A stretch of 32,749 nucleotides of DNA from Deltaproteobacteria bacterium (GTDB taxonomy: Bacteria; Desulfobacterota; Binatia; Bin18): assembly GCA_016874775.1 (NCBI GenBank), contig VGTJ01000048.1, forward strand, positions 1 to 32,749. The letters run 5' to 3'. Made by a program: the position numbers and the translations under genes. This document shows, one piece after another, positions 1-7,492 of this stretch. Each line of letters begins with the position of its first letter. Within the stretch, counting starts at the first letter, position 1. The notes below the pieces were generated by a model, which saw only the letters and a list, made by a program, of their open reading frames with translations, did not search any database and was not told where the DNA came from.

Positions 1-129
1 TCGTTGCATCGGTCTGGCCGTGAGAGTTTGGTGCGAACAACCACGCAGCAGCTCTTGCTGTCTCTCAACCTCGGGTGTCAAGCGGCTTTACCGGAAGCTC
101 ACGCTGTAATGGGACCAGTATATTTTTGA
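1..129 (+). CDS. Possible 3' end of a gene entering from the left (unrecognised)
   Basis: The first reading frame is open from the window edge to a TGA at 127-129, giving about 42 residues that end in GPVYF. No family is recognised. The stretch has no visible start because it would lie outside the window, and it is short enough to be open by chance. It is listed only because a leftward partial gene is the simplest explanation of an open frame at the edge. Confidence 0.2.
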   Translation, partial: SLHRSGRESLVRTTTQQLLLSLNLGCQAALPEAHAVMGPVYF

Positions 130-513
130 ATATAGTCAAATCCAGATGGAATATCTTGGCATACGAACAGGATGCCTAAGAAGATGTTTATAGATTTCGC
201 AGGGGCCGGCGCAAAGAACGAAACCGTGCTTCACCAGGCTCAGCACGAACAGGGGCTCTCATCCCTTTGTCAGTTCCGTTGCCGTTAACCCTACGTTTGT
301 CGAAGGGCTTTTCAACTGCTTCTAAGGGGTCCGCTCACGACACGAGCGACTGGGCATTTTCCCAAAAGTAAGAACTTTTCACTGTTTCATTCTTATTCTT
401 GCAAAAAAAGTTTGTCGCCCGCGATATGCACCTAAGCGTGAACGCAGGCAAACAGTAAAAAGATGGTTTCTCGAGATGTAGCAAGTGAGCACGCTCCCCT
501 TGCTATTCACCAT
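130..513. other. Intergenic region without a recognisable gene
   Basis: I see no supported coding region here. A small hairpin (CGTGCT at 225-230 with AGCACG at 242-247) encloses CACCAGGCTC, and a GTCGAAGGGC string lies near 298-307. Both resemble the dispersed 'CTGAGCCTGTCGAAGG' class of intergenic repeat that is better preserved at 19494-19530. The rest is AT-richer than the genes and may be decayed sequence. Confidence 0.4.
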
Positions 514-1368
514 TCAGCGCTTTTCTTGTTTGTCCCACCAATCCGACCCCAGCGCCACACGCCGCACGGCATCGGTATCTGTGGGCTGATGGCCAACGCG
601 CTGGGTCGGTGCCGGTGCTTCGACGACTCGATTAGAGAGTCGACCTACACCTGTGACCTCAACTTCGACAAGGTCACCAACATTCATCGGGCGCGAGTTG
701 CGCGGTGTACCGGACATAATCACATCGCCAGGTAACAACGTGATATAGCGACAGAGATCGGCCAGGATGTAATCAATCGGAAAGATCATCTCACTGATCG
801 CTCCTTCTTGGACGATCTTGCCGTTGACGTAGGTACGGAGCGTGGCCTTGCGAATATCAACACCGCTGACAATACCTGGACCGAGCGGGCAAAAGCCGTC
901 CATCCCTTTTACACGCAGCATCGAACCGGCGTCGGTATCACGGAAGTCTTGACTGCCGGCATCATTACCAGGGGCAAAGCCTGCGATGTACGCCCAGGTA
1001 TCTTCGCGGCTGATGTTGCGCATGGGTTTACCGATAATCACCGCTACCTCGCCCTCGTAGTTGAGATACTGCGTGCCTTGTGGCCGTACTAACGCGCCGC
1101 GGTGACTGTTCAGTGCGGTGGTCGGCTTCTGGAAATAGGTTGGCGTGTCGATCTGTGGCGCGCGGAATTCCAAGCGACGAGACTCATAATTCAAATGAAT
1201 GCACAGAATCGTGGTCGGCTCGCATGGCGGCAGATACGAGACTTCGGTCTCCGCCAGTTGACGACCATCGCCCAGCAGTACGGCGTCGCCTTCGGATTGT
1301 ACCCACTTCGGTTGTCCTTCGTGAAAAATCCTTCGCCACTCTGTGCGCGGTCCATCGAGAACGCTCAT
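514..1368 (-). CDS. Fumarylacetoacetate hydrolase (FAH) family protein
   Basis: This is a 284-residue cytosolic enzyme of the FAH superfamily, which hydrolyses, isomerises or decarboxylates acylpyruvate-type intermediates of aromatic catabolism using a divalent metal. The family metal site is visible: E105 and E107 in NYEGEVAVIIG, and D136 in the GNDAGSQDFRD segment. The C-terminal GDVIMSGTPRNSRPMNVGDL is the family's substrate-cap and closing strand. An upstream in-frame ATG at 1512 is possible, but the start at 1368 has a GGAGGG at 1375-1380, six bases away, and begins where family homology begins. An ATG at 1374 sits directly against that ribosome site and is less likely. The gene is divergent from the amidohydrolase at 1626, so the two may share a control region and a pathway. 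The exact substrate cannot be inferred. Confidence 0.88.
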   Translation of the reverse strand: MSVLDGPRTEWRRIFHEGQPKWVQSEGDAVLLGDGRQLAETEVSYLPPCEPTTILCIHLNYESRRLEFRAPQIDTPTYFQKPTTALNSHRGALVRPQGTQYLNYEGEVAVIIGKPMRNISREDTWAYIAGFAPGNDAGSQDFRDTDAGSMLRVKGMDGFCPLGPGIVSGVDIRKATLRTYVNGKIVQEGAISEMIFPIDYILADLCRYITLLPGDVIMSGTPRNSRPMNVGDLVEVEVTGVGRLSNRVVEAPAPTQRVGHQPTDTDAVRRVALGSDWWDKQEKR

Positions 1369-1625
1369 GATCATCCCTCCTTCTTGGTTTAGGCAAACGG
1401 GCCGGTTCCGCGCGCAAAGGAGAGTCTGTCTGCTCCTCCCCAGCGAACAGTATGGCATCGCATTGACGTGGTCCTGTTTTCTGATACACCCTAGCACAGT
1501 GAGGTGCTCCACTGGTAGTTATATCTATGAGTGGACCCGATCTGCAGAGTCACAAAACCAGAATGGAGGCACGCCTAATCAAATATACACGGCGGCCTCA
1601 CAGTTGAAGAAAGGAGCGGCGCAGC

Positions 1626-2747
1626 ATGGCGAACAGTATCATCAGAAAACCTATCATCTCCTCAGATTCTCACGTGATGGAGCCGCCGGACACATACACG
1701 GCCCGGATCGACAAGAAGTACAAGGACATTGCCCCACACGTAGTGTGGAATGACAACAGCGGAGATACCTACATCATTGACGGGATGAAGCAAACCATTC
1801 CCATGGGACTCGTCGCGGCGGCGGGCGTTTCCGCTGAAGGCCTGGCCACCTCAGCGCGGTTCGCGAAGTTTGCGGATCTCCATCGTGGCGGCTGGGACCC
1901 GCAAGCACGCATGGCCGATCAGGACCGCGACGGTGTGGCCGCCGAGGTCATTTATCCCAGCGTCGGGATGATCCTGTGCAACCATCCAGACGGTGACTAC
2001 AAGAAGGCGTGCTTCGACGCCTACAATCTGTGGATCGCCGAGTATTGCAACGCCCACCCCGATCGGCTGTTAGGACTCGGTCAGACCGCGATGCGGACCC
2101 CTGAGGAAGGCATTAAGGACCTTGAGAAAATGAAGGCTATGGGCCTACGTGGTGTGATGATGCCCGGCTTTCCCATGCAGGAAGATTACGACAGCCCCAT
2201 CTATGATGAGTTCTTCGAGGCCGCGATCTCGTTAAAAATGCCGCTCAGTTTCCACATTCTGACGTCGCGCGAAGGTATCGCTGTTGCTCCTCGTGGGCCG
2301 CGGATCAACTCCTTCCTGTCGATTATCCGTGGCAATCAGGACATCATGGGTCTCTTCATTTTTGGTGGGGTGTTCGAGCGGCATCCGAACCTCAGGATCG
2401 CGTGCGTCGAGGCAGACGCTGGATGGGTCCCGCATTTCATGTACCGTATGGACCACGCCTATGATCGTCATCGCTATTGGCTCACGACCAGTAAGTTGTC
2501 GAAGATGCCGAGCCAGTATTTCAGCGAGCATATCTATATGACCTTCCAGGATGATTGGGTCGCGTTCAGAAGCGCTGACATGTTGAATCCGCGCCGCCTG
2601 ATGTGGGCCAATGACTTCCCGCACAGCGATTCAACCTGGCCTAATTCGCAGGCACTCCTCCGCGAACACTCGCAGTCCTTGACCGACGAGCAGAAGGACT
2701 GGGTTCTGCATGACAACGTCGCGGAGTTTTATGGCATGACGCTGTAA
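1626..2747 (+). CDS. Amidohydrolase-2 family metal-dependent hydrolase or decarboxylase
   Basis: This 373-residue TIM-barrel protein belongs to the amidohydrolase-2 family (PF04909), whose members hydrolyse or decarboxylate aromatic and ring-cleavage products, for example gamma-resorcylate and ACMS decarboxylases. Visible metal and active-site elements are the N-terminal D14-x-H16 in SSDSHVMEP, H210 in LSFHIL, the VEADAGWVPH segment near 261-270, and D330/H333 in WANDFPH. The start is preceded by AAAGGAG about ten bases upstream. It is closest in layout to the gene at 18302 (same DSH-MEP opening and WA-DFPH-STWP closing motif), so the two look like paralogues. It diverges from the FAH-family gene, consistent with a small aromatic or ring-fission module. 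Substrate is unknown. Confidence 0.88.
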   Translation: MANSIIRKPIISSDSHVMEPPDTYTARIDKKYKDIAPHVVWNDNSGDTYIIDGMKQTIPMGLVAAAGVSAEGLATSARFAKFADLHRGGWDPQARMADQDRDGVAAEVIYPSVGMILCNHPDGDYKKACFDAYNLWIAEYCNAHPDRLLGLGQTAMRTPEEGIKDLEKMKAMGLRGVMMPGFPMQEDYDSPIYDEFFEAAISLKMPLSFHILTSREGIAVAPRGPRINSFLSIIRGNQDIMGLFIFGGVFERHPNLRIACVEADAGWVPHFMYRMDHAYDRHRYWLTTSKLSKMPSQYFSEHIYMTFQDDWVAFRSADMLNPRRLMWANDFPHSDSTWPNSQALLREHSQSLTDEQKDWVLHDNVAEFYGMTL

Positions 2748-3163
2748 ATCGTCTCACCAACCAACGCAGAAACGCCAACCGGGTGTTTCTGCGTGCGGTC
2801 CACCGCCCTTTCCCCCCACAGTAGTCAATAGTGTTCGGCGTTCGCTATGCACGTATGAAGAGGGGTCCTTAGTAGCCACGCAGTGACACTCGCCCCAGTT
2901 TGAGAAGCTTAGACTGAACAGGTCACCATGTCTTATGAGGTTTGACATTCAGATTCGGTAATCCTCGGCTGATAAAATCCCCCCTACCCCCCGTTACAAA
3001 GGGGGGAATCGGAACCGCCACCTTTGTAACGGGAGCCGCGCAGAGCGCGGGGGATTTCCGCGGCAAACTGGGCGATAAGCAGCATCACCGATTTTGCTCG
3101 TCAATTTTCATGCCGCGGCGTAGCTGTTCACCCTATACCCCGAAGATTATCACTCTCTGTGCG
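2748..3163. other. Gene-free stretch with an inverted-repeat element
   Basis: This gap between the amidohydrolase and the truncated sensor kinase has no supported gene. It contains the nested inverted repeat listed separately at 2975-3057. I looked on the minus strand for a kinase ATPase domain continuing the upstream gene and found none in any frame. Confidence 0.5.
2975..3057. repeat. Nested inverted-repeat (MITE- or REP-like) element
   Basis: Outer arms AAATCCCCC (2975-2983) and GGGGGATTT (3049-3057) are perfect reverse complements. Inside them CCCGTTACAAAGG (2990-3002) pairs perfectly with CCTTTGTAACGGG (3021-3033). The roughly 83-bp unit has no coding capacity. It resembles the short palindromic 'CCCCCTAACCCCCCTTTGTAAAGGGGGG' elements scattered in many environmental bacterial genomes. 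It lies about 105 bp beyond the abrupt end of the sensor kinase gene, so insertion or recombination here could have removed the kinase's ATPase domain. Confidence 0.7.
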
Positions 3164-4288
3164 TTACTTTACTCGATTGGCAAGCGCGCGAAAATCATTG
3201 AGGAGCTGGGTGAGCCGGATGATTTCACTGGCGATATTCCGTACCGGGGCCATGATGCTTTCTTCTGGCGGTGTGGCGAGCACGTTCAGACGCCGCTGTA
3301 ATAACTGCAGGGTCGTGGCGATGCTGTTGATCGGGTTGCCAACTTCGTGGGCAAAAGTCGCGGCAGTTGCCTCGATCGTCGCCAGCCGTTCATGTTCCTG
3401 CAAACGTTCCTCGGCCTGTTTCCGCACGGTGATGTTTTCGTGCGCAACCACGACTCGCAGAGGCCCAGCTCCGTGAAATCGGGTGATACGTCCGGTAAAC
3501 CAGCGTTGTTCGTTGGCTGCGTGGCAGTCGTAGTCAAGCGAAAAGGTATCCTGCTCCCCGTGCATGACCGCGCGAAGGCCAGCAGCGAACTCTTTCGCGC
3601 TTTCCACACCTGCATTTGCCGCGGTATCACAGACTGCGAGATAGTTCGTCCCCTCGCCGAGCCCACTGGTCCCAGGAGCGTTGGCAAGAGCAAAGTCACG
3701 CCAGGCTTGATTGACGGTGATGATCGTACCGGTCTCGTCAAGAATGGCGATCGACGCACTCAGCGCGTCGACGGTCGCCCGCGCAAATCGTTCAGAGTCC
3801 TGTAGCGCCTGCTCCTTCCGCCTGTGTTCGGTGATGTCAGCAAAGGAGACCACGGCCGCAGCTGGCGTCTGCTCCTGATTGCAGCAAATCGCACGAGAGT
3901 TGATGGAGAGCCAGGTCCGCTCTGTCCCAGGTCTTTCAATCCCCATGATGACGCCAAAACACGGCTGGCCAGTCGCGAGCGTGAACCTCCCTGGATAAGC
4001 GGTGCGTACAAACGGGGCACCGTTCTCGTGTATCGTCCGCCATTGCGGGTCAAAGGGAAATTCGCCCCGTAGCTGCTCGGACGAGAGACCAAGGAGATGT
4101 TCCGCTCTTGCGTTCCAGGTCCGTACAACGCCGCGTCTGTCGAGGAATAATATACCCTCGGTCAATGCGTCGATCACCGCTCGATAGCGTTCTTCACTCT
4201 GGACGATCGCGGCAAAGTCATCGGAGTGAAGCGAGGGTGTGTCCGTCACATTGCTGGGCTGTGGCTGTGTAGTTTCCTTTTCTTTCAT
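3164..4288 (-). CDS. PAS/PAS/HisKA sensor histidine kinase, truncated before the ATPase domain
   Basis: The 374-residue product has two PAS sensor domains (about 30-150 and 165-290), a short helical linker (RKQAEERLQEHERLATIEA) and a HisKA dimerisation domain with the phospho-acceptor H314 in FAHEVGNPINS. There are no membrane segments, so it would sense in the cytosol. It stops about 60 residues after that histidine, where a HATPase_c domain of roughly 120 residues should follow. No continuation is present in any frame before the next gene. It can therefore not autophosphorylate by itself. It may be a broken gene or could be phosphorylated in trans. GGAG seven bases before the ATG supports the start. 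No response regulator gene is adjacent. Confidence 0.8.
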   Translation of the reverse strand: MKEKETTQPQPSNVTDTPSLHSDDFAAIVQSEERYRAVIDALTEGILFLDRRGVVRTWNARAEHLLGLSSEQLRGEFPFDPQWRTIHENGAPFVRTAYPGRFTLATGQPCFGVIMGIERPGTERTWLSINSRAICCNQEQTPAAAVVSFADITEHRRKEQALQDSERFARATVDALSASIAILDETGTIITVNQAWRDFALANAPGTSGLGEGTNYLAVCDTAANAGVESAKEFAAGLRAVMHGEQDTFSLDYDCHAANEQRWFTGRITRFHGAGPLRVVVAHENITVRKQAEERLQEHERLATIEATAATFAHEVGNPINSIATTLQLLQRRLNVLATPPEESIMAPVRNIASEIIRLTQLLNDFRALANRVK

Positions 4289-4527
4289 TTCTCCGCTCCA
4301 CCGCTCAATCGATACTCACGCGATGAGGAAACGGCTGCAACATTTTCCACCATTTGCGGAAGTTGTAACAACCGCCGATGGCATTCTTTTGTATCCAAAA
4401 ATAGTGCCGACATGCCTCGTCACCACAGCTGTAGCGCGGTTCCGTGTTCGCGAGCATGTCCTTTTGACTCAGTATTCGTGCAGGTAAGCACGCAGGAATA
4501 AGTTCTGCGGTCCGATCATGCTCTGTT

Positions 4528-4574
4528 GCGTCCCGTAGGGACGCCTAGCGATAGCCAGGCCATTCATGGCCTGG
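4528..4574. repeat. Tandem pair of perfect hairpins
   Basis: GCGTCCC (4528-4534) pairs with GGGACGC (4538-4544) around a GTA loop. CCAGGCCAT (4555-4563) pairs with ATGGCCTGG (4566-4574) around TC. Pairs of this kind, a 'GTCCCGTAGGGAC' hairpin followed by a 'CCAGGC..GCCTGG' hairpin, are known as dispersed intergenic repeats in several phyla. They may act as transcript ends for the sensor kinase's upstream side or be purely selfish. Confidence 0.6.
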
Positions 4575-4584
4575 GGAACACCAC

Positions 4585-4989
4585 GAACACCAGTCACAAC
4601 TTAAGGAAAAATCCTTGTGTTTTAGGTGGAGCGCCGCGCGTATGGCTTCCTTCTCCCCCCGGGAGAAGGTCCTCATAAGGGTAGGTTTTTATCCAAGCCA
4701 CAATTGGCGCGGATTTCCCCTCGTGAGGATCCGCCTGTTCGTCATGCCCGCGCAGGTGGGCATCCAGGAGCTTCACCCCTGAACGATTGCGTATTCTCCC
4801 TGGCTTCCCGCATTCGCGGGAATGACGTCTCGTCTTTTCTCAGCGTAAAAGCCTACCCCGAAAAGGGGAGAAGGTCAGGATGAGGGGACCAAGAGAAAAC
4901 CCGCTATTGTTTATCCCCTGACCCTAGCCCTCTCCCTGAGCGAGAGGAAATTATGCTGCTGCTAACGGCTTAAGTTGTGACTGATGTGT
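4585..4989. mobile_element. Possible non-autonomous element with long terminal inverted repeats
   Basis: CAGTCACAACTTAAG at 4591-4605 is a perfect inverted copy of 4969-4983. On the outer side both ends continue with GAACAC (left, 4585-4590) and its complement GTGTTC (right, about 4986-4991), separated on the right by two extra bases, so the termini match over about 21 positions. The 400-bp interior encodes no transposase. It carries inner palindromes: 4741-4768 against 4799-4826 (a GTCATGCCCGCG..CATCCAGG type repeat), and repeated GGAGAAGGTC units near 4660 and 4868. This fits a MITE or a composite of nested repeats. No clear target-site duplication is seen. Confidence 0.5.
4741..4826. repeat. 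Imperfect inverted repeat of the GTCAT-CCCGCG-CGGG class
   Basis: The arm at 4741-4768 and the arm at 4799-4826 are inverted copies with about 22 of 28 positions matching. Each arm also contains its own small palindrome (CCCGC..GCGGG). This is the widespread 'GTCATTCCCGCGAAAGCGGGAATCCAG' type of intergenic repeat. It sits inside the larger block with inverted termini. Confidence 0.6.
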
Positions 4990-5120
4990 TCAGTCCCCAC
5001 CTTCGTAAAGCGTGCGAGGAGAGATTTCACTGGACGTGAGAAACCATACGCTGCCAGCCGCAGCGCGTGACCACGAGCATGCGTTGACCACCGAGTCCCT
5101 ACCGCATAATCTCTGCCCTA

Positions 5121-5726
5121 ATGATGCACTCTCCGGTGTCAGCTCTGTTCACGGACTTGTATGAACTGACCATGGCTGCGAGCTATTTTCAGCACCGTAT
5201 GTTTGCCCCAGCGACATTCAGTGTGTTTGTTCGCTCTCTACCCAAGGGGCGCGGCTTTCTCGTTGCCGCAGGTCTTGAGGAGGTCCTTCATATCCTTGAA
5301 GGGTTTGCTTTTGCACCTGACGAAATCGATTTCTTGCGCAGCACTGGTCGCTTTCGGTCCGACTTTCTCGATTACCTGGCGACGTTGAGATTCACTGGCG
5401 AGGTGTACGCGCTGCCGGAGGGTTCATGCTGTTTCGCCCAAGAACCGGTGATGGAGATTACGGCACCGGTGATCGAAGCGCAGATAGTCGAAACCATTGT
5501 TCTCAATGCCCTGCATGTGCAAATGTTGATCGCGAGCAAAGCCGCTCGTTGCTATGCAGCAGCCAATGGTCGGAACCTGATTGATTTCTCGCTCCGTCGG
5601 ACCCATGGGATCGATGCCGGACTCAAAGTCGCCCGTGCCAGGTGCTGCAGTATCTACGCCGCGATGGCAGAGCGAGAGCAACAGACGTGCGTGTCGCCGG
5701 GAAAGATAAGCCCTTGCAACGACTAG
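5121..5726 (+). pseudogene. pncB: Nicotinate phosphoribosyltransferase, 3'-truncated
   Basis: The first 170 or so residues match the N-terminal part of nicotinate phosphoribosyltransferase, the enzyme that makes nicotinate mononucleotide from nicotinate, PRPP and ATP in NAD salvage. Recognisable segments are LFTDLYELTMAASY, the LPKGRGFLVAAGLEEVL stretch, EAQIVETIVLNALHVQMLIASK and DFSLRRTHGIDAGLKVARA. After about 5640 the similarity stops abruptly: the expected AYxAGFxGTSN segment is missing, and an unrelated tail runs to a TAG at 5724. The intact enzyme is about 430-480 residues, so more than half including much of the PRPP site is gone. The next gene begins 44 bp later, leaving no room for the rest. 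Most likely a deletion remnant that retained its 5' end. Confidence 0.75.
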
Positions 5727-5769
5727 CCCTGTATGCCACGGTGGGGCATCTTTCACTGGGAGGGACGCT

Positions 5770-7047
5770 ATGGGTCAGCTCAGGACCAGCGAGAACTACG
5801 TTACGGGGGTTACGGCGAACGTTTCGTCGGCCTACGTACCCTCGCTTCAACTTACAAAAGGGCAACCGCCCCCCATCGCAGCGAACGGCGGGTTATCGTA
5901 CATGACGTTGGATCGCAACGGGGATGCGGGAACCACGGCAGCAACAGAAGCCGCGCTACGCCAGATTGCTGAGGGGGAAGGGCAAGCGGTGATCGACATG
6001 ATCGAAAATACTCCTCCCGGCCCGATCAAGACCAAATGGGGTGTGGGTTTTCGCAGCTACGCAGAGTGCATGGACTATATACGGGCGAATAACATCACCG
6101 CCCCTCCAGGTGCAGTAGCACTGCCGATGCGCTACTCCGTCCACGAAGCACCATCGTACTCCATCGTCCCGTCCAATGCGCTGTGGCGGGACCCAGCGCG
6201 CGAAGCTGATGCCAAGGCGTTGCGCAAGGAAGAGCAAAACATCGGACGGCGCTGTCTCTATTTTCCGCACGTATTGCGCGACGCGCGACGCATCGCGGAG
6301 TACTACCCTGGGCTGTCGCCCTCCAGCGCCGCGTGTATGGACAAGCTAGGCCTGGCGCTGGCGCATTGTGAGTCCAAGTGCAAAAATTTTTATGACGCTG
6401 CAGAAGTGGAGCGCGTATTTTACCCGGAAATGGAAAAGCTGCTGTTGGAGTTTTTCCCCGGCGCGACCGATGCGCTGGTCTACAATCACGACGTGTTCGA
6501 CAAGGACTACAAAGGCGATCGCACGGAAGACCAGGCCAACAAGAATCCAGGGGTGAACGCCAACTACGCCTACCTCGTGCACAATGATCTGAACGACAAC
6601 AGCGGTCGCTTGCGCTGCCGTGAGTTGTTGACCAAGAACCTGCGTAACTTCGGGCGCGAAGTGCATTACACTGAGGCTGAGGCTGACGCGAAGATGTCGC
6701 GCCGCTTCATTTCCATCAACCTGGCCAAGCCGATGGATACCATACGCCAGAATCCCTTCGTGTTGTGTGCCTGGCCGTCGTTTGCCGACCAGCCATACAT
6801 CACCAACTACCGCGTCTACGACGACCGCGTCGGCGAGACCACGCGCTTCACCTATCGTGCCAACCACGAGTGGTACTGGATTCCTCAGCAGCAGCCCACT
6901 GAGGTGTCCATGTTGAAATGCTATGATTCTGTCACTGACGGTTCGGTCTCTCGCTGGTCTTTCCACGCAGCAACCATTGACCCAACCACGCCAGCGGACG
7001 CGCCCTGCCGCAAGAACGTCGTGGTCCGCTCCTTTGTCTTTTTCTAA
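5770..7047 (+). CDS. CmcJ/NvfI-like non-haem iron oxygenase
   Basis: The 425-residue protein resembles the CmcJ/NvfI family of Fe(II)/2-oxoglutarate-type oxygenases, which modify small molecules such as cephamycins and fungal meroterpenoids. Family-like segments are YNHDVFDKDYKG (near 238-249), H271-x-D273 in YLVHNDLND, the INLAKPMDTIRQNPFVLCAW stretch, WYWIPQQQPTEVSMLKCYDS and H399 in SFHAATIDP. H271, D273 and H399 form a plausible iron triad. The C-terminal KNVVVRSFVFF matches the usual family ending. GGGAGGG at 5758-5764 with five bases to the ATG fixes the start. It follows the truncated pncB and is followed by a strong hairpin, so it appears to be a single-gene unit. The substrate is unknown. 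About 100 N-terminal residues have no motif I recognise. Confidence 0.75.
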   Translation: MGQLRTSENYVTGVTANVSSAYVPSLQLTKGQPPPIAANGGLSYMTLDRNGDAGTTAATEAALRQIAEGEGQAVIDMIENTPPGPIKTKWGVGFRSYAECMDYIRANNITAPPGAVALPMRYSVHEAPSYSIVPSNALWRDPAREADAKALRKEEQNIGRRCLYFPHVLRDARRIAEYYPGLSPSSAACMDKLGLALAHCESKCKNFYDAAEVERVFYPEMEKLLLEFFPGATDALVYNHDVFDKDYKGDRTEDQANKNPGVNANYAYLVHNDLNDNSGRLRCRELLTKNLRNFGREVHYTEAEADAKMSRRFISINLAKPMDTIRQNPFVLCAWPSFADQPYITNYRVYDDRVGETTRFTYRANHEWYWIPQQQPTEVSMLKCYDSVTDGSVSRWSFHAATIDPTTPADAPCRKNVVVRSFVFF

Positions 7048-7057
7048 ACTGCCGCGC

Positions 7058-7090
7058 AGACGCAGCGGAGCGCATCAGTCCGCTGCGTCT
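7058..7090 (+). terminator. Strong hairpin after the CmcJ-like gene
   Basis: AGACGCAGCGGA (7058-7069) is perfectly complementary to TCCGCTGCGTCT (7079-7090) around a nine-base loop, beginning ten bases after the stop codon. A weak T-rich stretch (TTATTTT) follows about ten bases later. The position suits transcript termination or 3'-end protection. Confidence 0.55.
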
Positions 7091-7492
7091 ATCCGCCCGC
7101 TTATTTTCCCGAGCGTTGCTTACTGCGCACAAAGTAGTTGACAGTGTGTTGCTACACTACCTACTCCTGCTCTGGGCGCGGATTAGACAGGCTCAACGGG
7201 GCCTATCACCATCTCGATGTCTTACCGAAAGGACGCGATGAAGTCGGACTCTCGGACACCCAAGAGTGGATCAAACACCACGATAAGTATTAGCACGAGA
7301 GAGGCGAGAAAGGGCGTCTAAACCGGATCACCATTGGTACGTTTTTGCTAGGGAACCGAGAGGCCGTAGCGTGCGCCATGGGCACGAAATTCCTTACGTG
7401 CCGGAAGATCGTGCGCACAGCGCACGCTACCCCAACTGCGCCAATGTCTCGAGGTTTAATTGAGCGTGCGTTGTCTCCTCATGCCTCTTGAC
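7091..7492. other. Intergenic stretch, possible gene remnant and a stem-loop
   Basis: A plus-strand frame open from about 7138 to a TAG at 7291-7293 encodes a tail ending DTQEWIKHHDKY, which has the look of real protein but no start or recognised family. It may be the 3' relic of a lost gene. Beyond it lies the compound stem-loop at 7366-7430. No other gene is supported. Confidence 0.3.
7366..7430. repeat. Compound stem-loop (nested inverted repeats)
   Basis: GTAGCGTGCGC (7366-7376) pairs with GCGCACGCTAC (7420-7430), and within the loop GGCACG (7381-7386) pairs with CGTGCC (7397-7402). The 65-bp unit resembles dispersed 'GTAGCGTGCGC' palindromic repeats. It lies 63 bp beyond the stop codon of the minus-strand monooxygenase and could serve as its transcript end. 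Confidence 0.55.

Larger units (their letters stand above)
4289..5120. other. Gene-free repeat island
   Basis: About 830 bp with no supported gene. From left to right it holds two adjacent hairpins (4528-4574), then a block bounded by long inverted termini (4585-4989) that itself contains several palindromic repeats, then about 130 bp of unremarkable sequence before the nicotinate phosphoribosyltransferase remnant. Short open frames here contain repeat sequence and look non-coding. Confidence 0.55.

Noticed and set aside
463-735. Plus-strand open frame of 90 codons at the left
   Set aside because: It overlaps the end of the FAH-family gene on the opposite strand, and its product has no protein-like pattern.
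3145-3160. Shared 16-base string with 12580-12595
   Set aside because: Fifteen of 16 bases match, but the flanking bases and the second hairpin arm are missing at 3145, so it is probably coincidence.
2748-3163. Search for a frameshifted ATPase domain of the sensor kinase
   Set aside because: No frame on the minus strand shows N-box, G-box or related motifs, so the kinase is truncated and not merely frameshifted.
5733-5972. Alternative plus-strand frame across the start of the CmcJ-like gene
   Set aside because: It is open but ends early, and the overlapping frame has the better ribosome site and continues into a recognised family.
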